In this document: piece after piece, positions 46,990-56,381 of the stretch
Layout of the letters: each line of letters begins with the position of its first letter
Position numbering within the stretch: position 1 is the stretch's first letter
Assembly (NCBI RefSeq): GCF_947331435.1
Contig: NZ_CAMZOF010000002.1
Coordinates: 248,001-312,000, forward strand
Direction: 5' to 3'
Length of the DNA: 64,000 nt
Source of the DNA: Pelagibius sp. Alg239-R121
GTDB taxonomy: Bacteria; Pseudomonadota; Alphaproteobacteria; Kiloniellales; Kiloniellaceae
The notes under the pieces: model-generated
Told to the model about the DNA's origin: nothing
Databases searched by the model: none
The model's input: only the letters and a program-made list of their open reading frames with translations
Position numbers and translations under genes: made by a program

Positions 46990-47526
46990 TCAGACGATTT
47001 GCGCGTTGTCCTCTGCAATCCGGCTTGCTTCCCCCATGATCCAGGCAATCACCAGGAAAACCGCGCCCAGAAAAATCGTACCCAGCTGGTCGGAGCTGAG
47101 CGATACCGCGAGCTGCCGGTTGCCCGGAGGGTTGTTAAAGGTCAAAACGACGGAGAGCAGGCTGTTCGAGAGAATTTGAACACAAACCGAGAGAATCGAG
47201 GCCAAGGCGAATTTGCGTAACCGGCCCGCCTGTTCGCTGGAGAAGATTATGCCCTGGCTGTAGCTGGTAAAAAGCCTGCGCAATTGGATCAGCCCGTAAA
47301 TCAGCACAATCACTGGCAAGAGGTTGATTGCGAATCCGAGCAGCAGGGTCCCCGGACCCAAGGCCTCGAAACGAACCTGAGACGGAAGCTGCGCCAGAAC
47401 CTCAGGACCAAGGTGCTCCAGATTGGTCCAGACCAGAGCCAGAATGAGCGGCAGGGCGAAAATGATCAAAAGGCACAGTCCGGACATCACCCGGCCGGCG
47501 CGCTGAATGCGATTCAGATTTGACAT
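46990..47526 (-). CDS. DUF2975 membrane protein
   Basis: The product has 178 residues and four membrane segments, in the arrangement of DUF2975 (CLLIIFALPLILALVW, LLLGFAINLLPVIVLIYGL, LFTSYSQGIIFSSEQAGRLR, IFLGAVFLVIAWIMGEA). In most genomes this gene is followed by a small XRE-type repressor; I do not see one here on either side. Function unknown. The upstream region is markedly AT-rich. Confidence 0.82.
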   Translation of the reverse strand: MSNLNRIQRAGRVMSGLCLLIIFALPLILALVWTNLEHLGPEVLAQLPSQVRFEALGPGTLLLGFAINLLPVIVLIYGLIQLRRLFTSYSQGIIFSSEQAGRLRKFALASILSVCVQILSNSLLSVVLTFNNPPGNRQLAVSLSSDQLGTIFLGAVFLVIAWIMGEASRIAEDNAQIV

Positions 47527-47667
47527 GGCTCGTCCTCATTGGTGTCGTGATAAAATCGAATTATTACTAAACGATAATTTATTAGTGTAAAACATAAATT
47601 TTTGCAGATTGGGTTTGCGTCTTAAAATTGCACTCTCTTCCCGATAGAGCTTACCACAGGAAGAAAG
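47527..47667. other. AT-rich divergent promoter region
   Basis: It lies between the DUF2975 gene and the small cysteine-rich ORF/cytochrome c genes. It is rich in ATTA/TAAT words (around 47555-47605). No clear sigma70 pair. Confidence 0.4.
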
Positions 47668-47832
47668 ATGGTTCCTCCCATCTGCTTACTGAAGTGCTGT
47701 CGGCCACAGGATCGAGGTGCCGTCGATCTCTTCGGGCAGGCCTTTCCCTCAGTGCTGATTTGCCGCAGATGCAACGGGGCTATTGAATGCCTGCGAGTCG
47801 GGCGCTATTGTCCGCCGAATTTCGCGATCTGA
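47668..47832 (+). CDS. Possible small cysteine-rich protein
   Basis: An ATG at 47668 follows AGGAAG at good spacing and opens a 54-residue frame ending at TGA 47830-47832, 12 bp before the cytochrome c gene. The product has seven cysteines: C6, the C10-C11 pair, C32 and C35 (ICRRC), C40 and C47. The paired cysteines could bind metal. It is too short to judge from composition, and I know no family match. Confidence 0.35.
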   Translation: MVPPICLLKCCRPQDRGAVDLFGQAFPSVLICRRCNGAIECLRVGRYCPPNFAI

Positions 47833-47844
47833 ACGAGTTGAAGC

Positions 47845-48381
47845 ATGTCCTCACTTGAGATGAATAAAATTGGCGCCGCTGTCCTGACCGCAGGCGTGAT
47901 CGCCATGACAGCCGGCTTTATTGCCGAACAACTGTTCCACAAGGCTCCCCTGGCGGAACATGCCTTCATGGTGGAAGGTGTTGGTGAAACCCAGACGGCA
48001 AGCGTCGCGGAAACGCCGTCGCTGGACCCGGTCACGCCGCTGCTGGCAGCGGCCGATCTCGCCGCGGGCGAAAAAGCCTTCAAGAAGTGTTCGGCCTGTC
48101 ACACCGTCGATAAAGGCGGCAAAGACAAGGTTGGGCCTAATCTCTGGGGTGTGGTCATGGCTGCGCATGCCAGTAGAGAATTCGGCTATTCCGACGTCAT
48201 GTCCGACATGTCGGGGGAGACCTGGAGTTACGAAGCGCTGAATGAATTTCTGGCCTCGCCGAAAAAATACGCGCCCGGCACAAAGATGAGTTTTGGTGGT
48301 CTCAAGAAGGTTCAGGACCGGGCCAACATCATCGCCTATCTGCGCAACCAGAGCGACAATCCAGCACCGCTTCCGGAGTAA
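47845..48381 (+). CDS. Membrane-anchored cytochrome c
   Basis: The product has 178 residues. An uncleaved N-terminal helix (IGAAVLTAGVIAMTAGFIAE) anchors it to the inner membrane; an Ala/Pro-rich linker leads to a class I cytochrome c with the heme site CSACH and the Met ligand in YAPGTKMSFGG. It resembles the CycM/c552 group that carries electrons between complex III and oxidases in alphaproteobacteria. A terminator follows. Confidence 0.92.
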   Translation: MSSLEMNKIGAAVLTAGVIAMTAGFIAEQLFHKAPLAEHAFMVEGVGETQTASVAETPSLDPVTPLLAAADLAAGEKAFKKCSACHTVDKGGKDKVGPNLWGVVMAAHASREFGYSDVMSDMSGETWSYEALNEFLASPKKYAPGTKMSFGGLKKVQDRANIIAYLRNQSDNPAPLPE

Positions 48382-48399
48382 CCTCCGGGCGGAAGCAAC

Positions 48400-48431
48400 A
48401 AGGCGGCGGTTTTCGCCGCCTTTTCTTTTTT
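48400..48431 (+). terminator. Rho-independent terminator after cytochrome c
   Basis: AAGGCGGCG (48400-48408) pairs with CGCCGCCTT (48414-48422), loop GTTTT, followed by TTTCTTTTTT. Confidence 0.92.
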
Positions 48432-48530
48432 GTGAAGATCCTGTTTTCTGAAAACCCCTGATTTTCTCAAGACTCTGTTTTTTTTCGAGACCCTGCCTGA
48501 ACAATCCTTCTCCAAGCGGCGAGATCAGCG

Positions 48531-49340
48531 ATGACGGAAAATTCCGAAGGCCCAAATTGTCCGCAGCAATTCATAGATCTCGCGGAATCGATGGCCGAAG
48601 CGTCGGCGAAGGTTATTCGCCGTTACTTTCGCCAGGCGGTGGCTGTCGACGACAAGGCCGACCAAAGCCCGGTAACCATTGCTGATCGCGAAACCGAAGC
48701 AACACTGCGCCAGCTTCTGGCAGAACGAGTGCCTGATCACGGTGTGATCGGTGAGGAACAGGCCCCGACCAATCCGGATTCCGATTACGTCTGGGTCCTC
48801 GATCCCATCGACGGCACCAAGCGCTTCATCACCGGCAATCCTCTGTTCGGCACCCTGATTGCACTGCTTTACAAGGGGCAACCGATCCTCGGGGTCATCG
48901 ATATGCCCATGCTGAATGAGCGCTGGATCGGCGCCAGGGGCCGGCAGACGACCTTCACAGACCACAACGGGACCGCTGAAGTACACTGCCGGGCCTGCCC
49001 GGGCCTGGACAAAGCCGCTCTGGCCAGCACCTCGCCAGAGATGTTCGAAGGTGGTAACGAAAACGCCTTCGAGCGGGTCCGGGGGGCGGCAAAGCTGGTC
49101 CAGTACGGCGGCGATTGCTACAGCTACGGCCTGCTGTCGAGCGGCTTCACCGATGTCGTCATCGAAGCCGGATTAGGCACCTACGACTACATGGCCCTTG
49201 CCGCCGTGATCGGCGGCGCCGGCGGGATTATCACGGATTGGGACGGCAAGACATTAAGCGTCGATTCGGATGGACGAGTCGTCGCTGCCGGCGATCCTGC
49301 CTGCCACGCTGAAGCTCTGAAGCGCATCGCAGGCACTTGA
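48531..49340 (+). CDS. hisN: Histidinol-phosphatase (inositol monophosphatase family)
   Basis: The product has 269 residues. Metal-binding motifs are GEEQ (about 77-80) and WVLDPIDGTKRFITG, with the second Asp set in GLGTYDYMALAAVIGGAGG. The DPIDGTKRF variant marks the HisN type rather than SuhB/CysQ. It removes phosphate from L-histidinol phosphate in histidine synthesis. A generic IMPase activity cannot be excluded. It lies alone 110 bp after the cytochrome c terminator. Confidence 0.88.
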   Translation: MTENSEGPNCPQQFIDLAESMAEASAKVIRRYFRQAVAVDDKADQSPVTIADRETEATLRQLLAERVPDHGVIGEEQAPTNPDSDYVWVLDPIDGTKRFITGNPLFGTLIALLYKGQPILGVIDMPMLNERWIGARGRQTTFTDHNGTAEVHCRACPGLDKAALASTSPEMFEGGNENAFERVRGAAKLVQYGGDCYSYGLLSSGFTDVVIEAGLGTYDYMALAAVIGGAGGIITDWDGKTLSVDSDGRVVAAGDPACHAEALKRIAGT

Positions 49341-49499
49341 TCACGCCTCCCAAGGCCTGCTCAAACGCGCAATCTCGCCGCTCCAACCCAACGTAGGCAG
49401 CAAACCACCCGCCAACAAAAGCGTGAACGCGACTTGCGTAAAGCGCTGAGAAGCTTAAATTGCTTTACAGCCGTTGCCGACTGTCATTTGCTGGTGTCT

Positions 49500-51518
49500 A
49501 TGCGTCGAATCCTCGCACCGCTATTCTTAGCCGCTTTTTGTTCTTTCACAGCTTCGTCAGCTGTTCAGGCCCAGTCCGAAAAACTGCCCGCCGTCCCCAC
49601 GATCGAAGTTACCGAAGAGACGATCCCGCCACCGGGACCGGAAATATTCAAATCCCACGCTATCGCCATGCACGGCGAACCGAAGTATGCGGCGGGCTTC
49701 AATCACTTCGACTATGTGAATCCAGATGCGCCGAAGGGCGGGGAAATCCGGACCGCTGCCCGCGGAACTTTCGATAGCTTCAATGCATACATCGCAAAGG
49801 GCACTGCGGCGTCAACAGGCTCAATCGAGACCTTGACCGTTAGCAGTGCAGACGAACCTTTTACCCAGTACGGTCTATTGGCCGAGAGCATCGAATGGCC
49901 CGAGGACCGGTCCTGGGTCACCTACACCTTACGACCCGAGGCACTTTGGCACGACGGCAAACCAGTCACCGTCGAAGATGTAATCTTTTCACTCGATACG
50001 CTTAAGACCAAAGGACACCCGCGTTGGCGCTTTTATTACGGCAGTGTTGATCGCGCGGAACCCGATGGTGAACGCCGAATAAAGTTCTTCTTCTCAGAAG
50101 CCGGAAACCGTGAACTCCCCCTTATTGTCGGACAACTCCCTATTCTCCCCAAACACTATTGGGAAAGCAGGGATTTCGGCGCTTCGACGCTGGAGCCGCC
50201 TCTTGGTAGCGGGCCCTACAAAGTCACGAAGTTCGAAGCTGGACGCTACATTATTCGAGAACGCGTCAAAGACTATTGGGGGAAAGATTTGGCAGTGAAT
50301 GTCGGTCAGAACAATTTTGACCGATTACGCACCGATTTCTTCCTTGATGTGACCGTCATCCGACAAGCCTTGAAATCAGGGACAATCGACTATCGGAACG
50401 AAAATCAGGCCAAGGCCTGGGCCTCTGGCTACGATGTCCCGGCCGTAAAAAAAGGATGGATCAAAAAAGAACGTATTGGTCACGAACTGCCAACGGGCAT
50501 GCAGGCCTTCATCTTTAATACGCGACGGACACTTTTTAAGAACCCGAAGGTCCGTGAGGCCATAGGTTACGCTTTTGACTTCGAATGGAGCAATCCGACA
50601 CTGTTTTTCGGGCAGTATAATAGGACGAAGAGCTACTTCAGCAATTCGGAACTTGCATCTAGCGACCTGCCAGAAGGAGAGGAACTTGAGATCCTCGAAC
50701 ACTATCGCGGCCGAGTTCCCGACGAGGTATTTTCCAAGGTCTTCACCGTTCCTGTAACGGATGGACGCGGCTGGCCGCGCGGAAATCTTGAAAAGGCTTT
50801 TGCTCTGCTCAATGAAGCTGGGTGGGAAGTGCGCGACCTTAAACTTGTGAACCGGGACACGGACGAGCAATTCAAGTTCGAATTTCTCCTTTCCAATCAG
50901 GAATTCGAACGAATCATCCTACCCTTTAAGCGAAATTTGGAGCGCCTAGGGATGGAAGTCCGAATACGCATCGTTGACACATCTCAATACATCGACCGGC
51001 TGCGAAATCGCGACTACGATATGATTTCGCTCGGTTGGGGACAGTCCGATTCCCCTGGCAACGAGCAACGTAGCTACTGGGGTAGCACCGCTGCAGATCA
51101 ACAGGGAAGTCAGAACTATTCGGGGATCAAAGATCCCGTCATCGATGAACTCATTGAACTGCTCATTGTCGCCCCGACACGGGAATCATTAATCGATCAT
51201 ACACGCGCCCTGGATAGGATCTTACTGTGGAACCATCTCGTTGTGCCCGCTTGGCACTTACGGTTCGATAGAATTCTCTATTGGGACAAGTTCTCCCGGC
51301 CCGACGTTACACCCAAACACGGCACGACTACGAATTACTGGTGGTTTGACGAGAAAAAAGCCGCAGCGCTGCGTGAAGCGCGCTCCAAGGAAAGGCAGAG
51401 CAATCCATCCGCAGAGGGCGAAACACCAGGGTTGTCAACGACATTAGCAGTCTTTGCAGGCCTTCTCTTGGTTGGCTTCTTTGTCTTCCGCCGCGCCATG
51501 GCAAAACCAGGCAACTGA
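49500..51518 (+). CDS. yejA: Peptide ABC transporter substrate-binding protein, YejA type, with C-terminal membrane helix
   Basis: The start at 49500 gives 672 residues with a signal peptide (MRRILAPLFLAAFCSFTASS). The SBP_bac_5 fold shows GFNHFDYVNPDAPKGGEIRT and RPEALWHDGKPVTVEDVIFS; the YejA/microcin C binding family fits best. Unlike E. coli YejA (about 604 residues), the C-terminus carries a hydrophobic helix (LSTTLAVFAGLLLVGFFVF) followed by RRAMAKPGN, so it may be tethered to the inner membrane. The first gene of yejABEF, 14 bp before yejB. Confidence 0.88.
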   Translation: MRRILAPLFLAAFCSFTASSAVQAQSEKLPAVPTIEVTEETIPPPGPEIFKSHAIAMHGEPKYAAGFNHFDYVNPDAPKGGEIRTAARGTFDSFNAYIAKGTAASTGSIETLTVSSADEPFTQYGLLAESIEWPEDRSWVTYTLRPEALWHDGKPVTVEDVIFSLDTLKTKGHPRWRFYYGSVDRAEPDGERRIKFFFSEAGNRELPLIVGQLPILPKHYWESRDFGASTLEPPLGSGPYKVTKFEAGRYIIRERVKDYWGKDLAVNVGQNNFDRLRTDFFLDVTVIRQALKSGTIDYRNENQAKAWASGYDVPAVKKGWIKKERIGHELPTGMQAFIFNTRRTLFKNPKVREAIGYAFDFEWSNPTLFFGQYNRTKSYFSNSELASSDLPEGEELEILEHYRGRVPDEVFSKVFTVPVTDGRGWPRGNLEKAFALLNEAGWEVRDLKLVNRDTDEQFKFEFLLSNQEFERIILPFKRNLERLGMEVRIRIVDTSQYIDRLRNRDYDMISLGWGQSDSPGNEQRSYWGSTAADQQGSQNYSGIKDPVIDELIELLIVAPTRESLIDHTRALDRILLWNHLVVPAWHLRFDRILYWDKFSRPDVTPKHGTTTNYWWFDEKKAAALREARSKERQSNPSAEGETPGLSTTLAVFAGLLLVGFFVFRRAMAKPGN

Positions 51519-51531
51519 GGAGCCACAAGAG

Positions 51532-52644
51532 ATGACCGCCTACATCATCCGACGATTGCTCCTGATTATCCCCACCCTGTTCATCATTATGGTGATCAAC
51601 TTCGCCATTATTCAGTTGGCACCAGGTGGACCAGTCGAACAGCTTATCGGCCAGATCACTGGTACTGGCACAGATATTACCGAGCGGGTGACGCGATCGG
51701 GCGGTACTGGTTCCGAAACTCTGACCGACACGCGTCAGTCGAGCGGAGAAGGTCCATCCAGTAGATATCGCGGTGCCCAGGGACTGGATCCAAAGTTTAT
51801 CGAAGAACTCGAAAAGCAATTCGGGTTCGACAAACCCGTTCACGAGCGTTTCTTTCAGATGCTGGGTAGCTACATCGTCTTCGATTTCGGTGAGAGCTTT
51901 TTCCGGGATCGCAAAGTCGTTGATTTGGTCATCGAAAAAATGCCCGTTTCCATTTCTCTCGGCCTCTGGACGACGCTTCTCGTTTATCTCATATCAATCC
52001 CCCTGGGTGTTGCGAAAGCCGTTAGGGACGGCACACCCTTCGATGTTTGGACCAGTGGTCTGGTCATCATCGGGAACGCAATTCCGGCCTTTCTGTTCGC
52101 GGTATTTCTTATTGTCGTGTTCGCTGGTGGCAGCTATTTCGATGTATTCCCGCTCCGTGGACTAACCTCTCCCAATGCCGCCGAACTACCTTGGCCGGAT
52201 AGAATTCTGGATTATTTCTGGCATCTGGTCCTGCCAGTTACCTCTATGGTGATTGGCGGTTTTGCGTCCCTGACCATGCTAACCAAGAATTCGTTTCTCG
52301 ATCAGATCAATCTTCAGTACGTCACAACCGCACGGGCGAAAGGTCTAAGCGAAAAGCAAGTTCTCTACGGACATGTCTTTCGTAACGCGATGCTGATCGT
52401 AATTGCGGCTTTCCCGTCTGCGTTTATCGGTATCCTCTTCACCGGCTCTCTCTTCATCGAGATTATTTTTTCTCTCGATGGCATGGGCCGGCTGGGGTTC
52501 GAAGCTGCCTTCGCCCGCGATTATCCCGTCATCTTCGGAACCCTGTTCTTCTTCTCGTTGCTTGGTCTGATCATGAGCCTCGTCGGCGACGTGATGTACA
52601 TGATCATCGACCCACGCATCGATTTCGAAACGCGGGAGACCTGA
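51532..52644 (+). CDS. yejB: Peptide ABC transporter permease YejB
   Basis: The ATG at 51532, after TGAGGAG, gives 370 residues. It opens MTAYIIRRLLLIIPTLFIIM as usual for DppB-type permeases; a soluble loop (GSETLTDTRQSSGEG) is characteristic of YejB. The EAA-type loop is in TTARAKGLSEKQVLYGHVFR. It pairs with YejE to form the membrane channel. Confidence 0.93.
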   Translation: MTAYIIRRLLLIIPTLFIIMVINFAIIQLAPGGPVEQLIGQITGTGTDITERVTRSGGTGSETLTDTRQSSGEGPSSRYRGAQGLDPKFIEELEKQFGFDKPVHERFFQMLGSYIVFDFGESFFRDRKVVDLVIEKMPVSISLGLWTTLLVYLISIPLGVAKAVRDGTPFDVWTSGLVIIGNAIPAFLFAVFLIVVFAGGSYFDVFPLRGLTSPNAAELPWPDRILDYFWHLVLPVTSMVIGGFASLTMLTKNSFLDQINLQYVTTARAKGLSEKQVLYGHVFRNAMLIVIAAFPSAFIGILFTGSLFIEIIFSLDGMGRLGFEAAFARDYPVIFGTLFFFSLLGLIMSLVGDVMYMIIDPRIDFETRET

Positions 52645-52645
52645 C

Positions 52646-53758
52646 ATGACGGCGGACCGGTTTCTCGGCATGAAGATCACGCCAATCACGCGGCGGCGCC
52701 TGTATAATTTCAAGGCGAACAGGCGTGGATACATATCTTTCTGGATATTCGCAGTGGTTCTGGTCTTAAGCCTGTTCGCGGAATTCCTCGCCAACGACAA
52801 GCCCTTCATCGTTGTCTACGACAACGAAATCTATTCGCCAATCTTCAAGAGCTACCCTGAAACAACTTTCGGCGGCACCTTTCAAACAGAAGCCGATTAT
52901 AGCGATCCTGTCGTTATGGAGATGATTGAAGCCAAGGGCTGGTTCTGGATGCCTTTGGTTCCGTACAGCTACCGAACCGTCGCCTGGAACCTCGGTGTCG
53001 CCGCGCCATCGCCTCCAGACGCGGACCATTGGCTGGGCACGGATGATCAAGCCCGAGATGTTCTGGCGCGTATGATTTACGGCTTTCGGATATCAGTGAT
53101 CTTCGGTTTTGTTCTTACGATCATTTCCGCAGTGATCGGCGTATCTGCGGGCGCAGTACAGGGATACTTTGGCGGCTGGACCGATCTTCTGATGCAGCGT
53201 TTCATTGAAATCTGGTCGTCGCTACCGACTCTCTACATCCTGATCATCCTGGCAAGTATCATCGAACCGAATTTCTGGTGGCTCCTAGGCGTACTTCTGT
53301 TGTTCACATGGATGGGATTCGTCGGAGTCGTTAGAGCCGAATTCCTACGCGCCAGAAATTTCGATTATGTGCGGGCCGCACGTGCATTGGGCGCCTCAAA
53401 TGCCGTGATCATGTTCCGCCATGTCTTGCCGAACGCAGTCGTGGCAACGCTGACTTTCATGCCCTTCACACTCGCCGGTTCGGTGACTGCGCTGACCGGT
53501 CTTGATTTTCTCGGCATCGGATTGCCACCGGGCTCCGCTTCGTTGGGTGAACTTCTCGCGCAGGGAAAAGCCAATCTTCAGGCACCTTGGCTCGGGCTAA
53601 CCGGTTTCTTCGTCATCGCGATCATGCTCAGCTTACTCACCTTCATAGGCGAAGCTGTGCGCGACGCCTTTGATCCCCGAAAGCTCTTTGCCGGGGACCC
53701 GGTACCAGCCGAGGCAACGGAACCGGCCGGCAAACCGGCTAAGGAGGCGGCGCAATGA
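52646..53758 (+). CDS. yejE: Peptide ABC transporter permease YejE
   Basis: The product has 370 residues, starting one base after the yejB stop. The N-terminal OppC-like region is followed by LGTDDQARDVLARMIYGFRI and the coupling loop VRAARALGASNAVIMFRHVL. A Pro/Ala-rich tail ends the protein. The stop overlaps yejF (ATGA). With YejB it forms the translocation pathway. Confidence 0.94.
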   Translation: MTADRFLGMKITPITRRRLYNFKANRRGYISFWIFAVVLVLSLFAEFLANDKPFIVVYDNEIYSPIFKSYPETTFGGTFQTEADYSDPVVMEMIEAKGWFWMPLVPYSYRTVAWNLGVAAPSPPDADHWLGTDDQARDVLARMIYGFRISVIFGFVLTIISAVIGVSAGAVQGYFGGWTDLLMQRFIEIWSSLPTLYILIILASIIEPNFWWLLGVLLLFTWMGFVGVVRAEFLRARNFDYVRAARALGASNAVIMFRHVLPNAVVATLTFMPFTLAGSVTALTGLDFLGIGLPPGSASLGELLAQGKANLQAPWLGLTGFFVIAIMLSLLTFIGEAVRDAFDPRKLFAGDPVPAEATEPAGKPAKEAAQ

Positions 53759-55383
53759 CCAATCTGCTCTCGGTGCATAACCTTGGCGTCGAGTTTGCCG
53801 GGCCTGGCGGGAACGTCCCCGCGGTGTTGGGAACCTCTTTCGATCTGGCGAAGGGCTCGACCCTGGCGCTAGTAGGAGAAAGCGGATCGGGAAAGTCGGT
53901 CACCGCACTATCGATCCTGCAACTCCTGCCTTATCCTCTGGCGCGGCATCCGGCCGGAAGCTCGGTCAAGTTCAAGGGCGAAGAACTGATCGGTGCCGAC
54001 AAACGGGCTCTTCGGCGCGTGCGCGGTAATGAGATCTCCATGATCTTTCAGGAGCCGATGACCTCGCTCAATCCGCTCCATACCGTCGAAAAGCAGATCA
54101 ACGAAACTCTGTTTCTTCATAAGGGTCTGGGCAAGACGGCGGCACGCGAACGGACGCTGGAACTGCTGGATCTGGTCGGCATCCGGGACGCTGAACAACG
54201 CTTAAGCGCCTACCCGCACGAGCTATCCGGTGGTCAACGCCAGCGCGTCATGATCGCCATGGCCCTGGCGAACGAGCCGGATCTGCTGATCGCCGACGAG
54301 CCGACCACGGCGCTGGACGTCACCATCCAGGCGCAGATCCTGAAATTGCTGAAGGATCTGCAGCAAAAGCTCGGCATGGCCATGCTGCTGATCACCCATG
54401 ACCTGGGGATCGTGCGCAAGATGGCGGATCAGATCTGCGTCATGACCCAGGGTGAAATCGTCGAGGTGGGAACGCCGGATGCCATCTTCGAAACGCCCCA
54501 ACACGAATACACGCGCAAACTCCTGGCCGCCGAACCCAAGGGCGATCCTCTGCCCGCGGATCTCTCGGCGCCCGTCGTGATGTCCGGCGACGATATAAAA
54601 GTGCACTTCCCGATCAAGAAAGGCCTGCTCAAACGCACGGTCGACTATGTGCGCGCGGTCGACGGCATTTCGGTTTCCGTGCGGGCCGGCCATACCATCG
54701 GCGTTGTCGGCGAAAGCGGATCGGGAAAGACGACTCTGGGTATGGCCCTCCTCCGCCTGATCAGCAGCAACGGCAACATCTCCTTCAACGGCCAGGCAAT
54801 TCAGGAACTGGGCTCACGAGAGCTTCGCCCCCTGCGCCGGGAAATGCAGGTCGTGTTCCAGGATCCCTTCGGATCACTCAGTCCGCGGCTTTCGATCGGA
54901 CAAATCATCGAAGAAGGCCTGAAGATCCACGAACTCGGCGGCAACGAACAGGAACGCGAAACCCTGATTATCGAGGCCCTCAAAGAAGTCGGGCTCGATC
55001 CGGAAAGCCGGCATCGCTACCCCCATGAATTCTCCGGCGGCCAAAGACAGCGTGTCGCCATTGCCCGGGCCATGGTCTTGAAACCACGTTTCGTGGTGTT
55101 GGACGAGCCGACCTCAGCCCTCGACATGTCTGTGCAGGCGCAGATCGTCGATCTGCTGCGCGACCTTCAGGCCAAGCATAATTTGGCCTACCTTTTCATC
55201 AGTCACGATTTGAAGGTGGTGCGCGCCCTGGCTGACGAGGTCATCGTTATGCGAGAAGGCCGGGTCGTCGAGCAGGCGACGGCAGAAGAGATCTTTAACG
55301 CGCCAAAAAATCCCTATACACAGGCATTGATAAAAGCCGCCTTCGACCTCGAAGCTGTCGAGAGTGGCGTGGTATCAATGTAA
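53755..55383 (+). CDS. yejF: Peptide ABC transporter ATP-binding protein YejF (fused double ATPase)
   Basis: The product has 542 residues and carries two complete ABC ATPase modules: Walker A GESGSGKS at about 42-49 and GESGSGKTT at about 320-328; signatures LSGGQRQRV and FSGGQRQRV; Walker [13 protein letters not shown] and [11 protein letters not shown]. This double form is typical of YejF and similar DppDF fusions. It powers uptake of peptides, in E. coli including microcin C. Confidence 0.96.
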   Translation: MTNLLSVHNLGVEFAGPGGNVPAVLGTSFDLAKGSTLALVGESGSGKSVTALSILQLLPYPLARHPAGSSVKFKGEELIGADKRALRRVRGNEISMIFQEPMTSLNPLHTVEKQINETLFLHKGLGKTAARERTLELLDLVGIRDAEQRLSAYPHELSGGQRQRVMIAMALANEPDLLIADEPTTALDVTIQAQILKLLKDLQQKLGMAMLLITHDLGIVRKMADQICVMTQGEIVEVGTPDAIFETPQHEYTRKLLAAEPKGDPLPADLSAPVVMSGDDIKVHFPIKKGLLKRTVDYVRAVDGISVSVRAGHTIGVVGESGSGKTTLGMALLRLISSNGNISFNGQAIQELGSRELRPLRREMQVVFQDPFGSLSPRLSIGQIIEEGLKIHELGGNEQERETLIIEALKEVGLDPESRHRYPHEFSGGQRQRVAIARAMVLKPRFVVLDEPTSALDMSVQAQIVDLLRDLQAKHNLAYLFISHDLKVVRALADEVIVMREGRVVEQATAEEIFNAPKNPYTQALIKAAFDLEAVESGVVSM

Positions 55384-55407
55384 CGCTCAAACTGCGATTA
55401 GGGTTCA

Positions 55408-56337
55408 ATGGCGCTCCTTTTCAAATCCGATGTAGATCGCGCAGAGGTCTGGCAGGACGCCATCGCCACGCTGCTTCCCGAACTTGAATTCCGCAACTGG
55501 CCGGAAGTCGGCGATCCAGCCGAGATCGAATACGCGCTAGTCTGGCATCCGCCGCGGGGAGAATTGGCCAAGCTGCCCAATCTCAAGGCGATTTTCTCGC
55601 TCGGTGCAGGTATCGACCATCTGGCATCGGATCCGGATCTTCCGAAGGACGTCCCCGTTGTGCGCATGGTGGACCAAAGCCTGACCCTGGGCATGACCGA
55701 GTTCGTCGTCATGTCGGTGCTGAGGCATCATCGGCGGATCCATGACTATGAGCTGCAGCAGAGACAGAAAACTTGGGAGCAGCACGTCACGCCCCTGGCC
55801 TGGCAGCGCAAGGTTGGCATTCTGGGTTTGGGTGTCCTGGGTTCCGATGCAGCCGACAAGCTGAACTATCTTGGATTCGATGTTGCCGGCTGGAGCCGTA
55901 GCGAGAAGAACGTGCCGGGCGTCACCAGCTTCTCCGGCGAAGAGGGATTGCGTCCCTTTCTGGAGCGCAGCGAAATTCTTGTCTGCCTGCTGCCGTTGAC
56001 CGAAAACACCAAAGGCATCCTCAATGCCGAGACTTTGGCTTTGCTTCCGCGCGGCGCCTATCTCGTCAACGCCGGGCGTGGGCAGCACATGGTACCCGGC
56101 GATGTTCTGGCGGCGCTGAACTCTGGACAGCTGGCAGCCGCAACCCTGGACGTTTTTCCAGAAGAGCCGCTGCCCCAGGACAGCCCTTTCTGGGATCATC
56201 CTAAAGTGCTCGTGACCCCGCACGGCGCCAGCATTACCTCACCGATCACAGCGGCCGAGGCGCTTGCCGAGAGCATCAAATGCCTGCGGGAAGGCCAGCC
56301 TCTTCAGAATGTCGTGGACTTCGATCGGGGATACTAA
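55408..56337 (+). CDS. ghrA: Glyoxylate/hydroxypyruvate reductase A-type 2-hydroxyacid dehydrogenase
   Basis: The product has 309 residues. Nucleotide-binding site VGILGLGVLGSDAADKLNYL, then catalytic Arg and Glu segments (VNAGRGQHMVPGDVL, LDVFPEEPLPQDSPFWDHPK) with the HGA ending VTPHGASITSP, typical of the GhrA branch. It would reduce glyoxylate or hydroxypyruvate with NADPH. It lies 24 bp after yejF and 44 bp before the B12-binding protein gene. Confidence 0.88.
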   Translation: MALLFKSDVDRAEVWQDAIATLLPELEFRNWPEVGDPAEIEYALVWHPPRGELAKLPNLKAIFSLGAGIDHLASDPDLPKDVPVVRMVDQSLTLGMTEFVVMSVLRHHRRIHDYELQQRQKTWEQHVTPLAWQRKVGILGLGVLGSDAADKLNYLGFDVAGWSRSEKNVPGVTSFSGEEGLRPFLERSEILVCLLPLTENTKGILNAETLALLPRGAYLVNAGRGQHMVPGDVLAALNSGQLAAATLDVFPEEPLPQDSPFWDHPKVLVTPHGASITSPITAAEALAESIKCLREGQPLQNVVDFDRGY

Positions 56338-56381
56338 TGCTCGGAGCAAGGCTGAGCTGTGAAGGCTGGAGATAGCTGACC

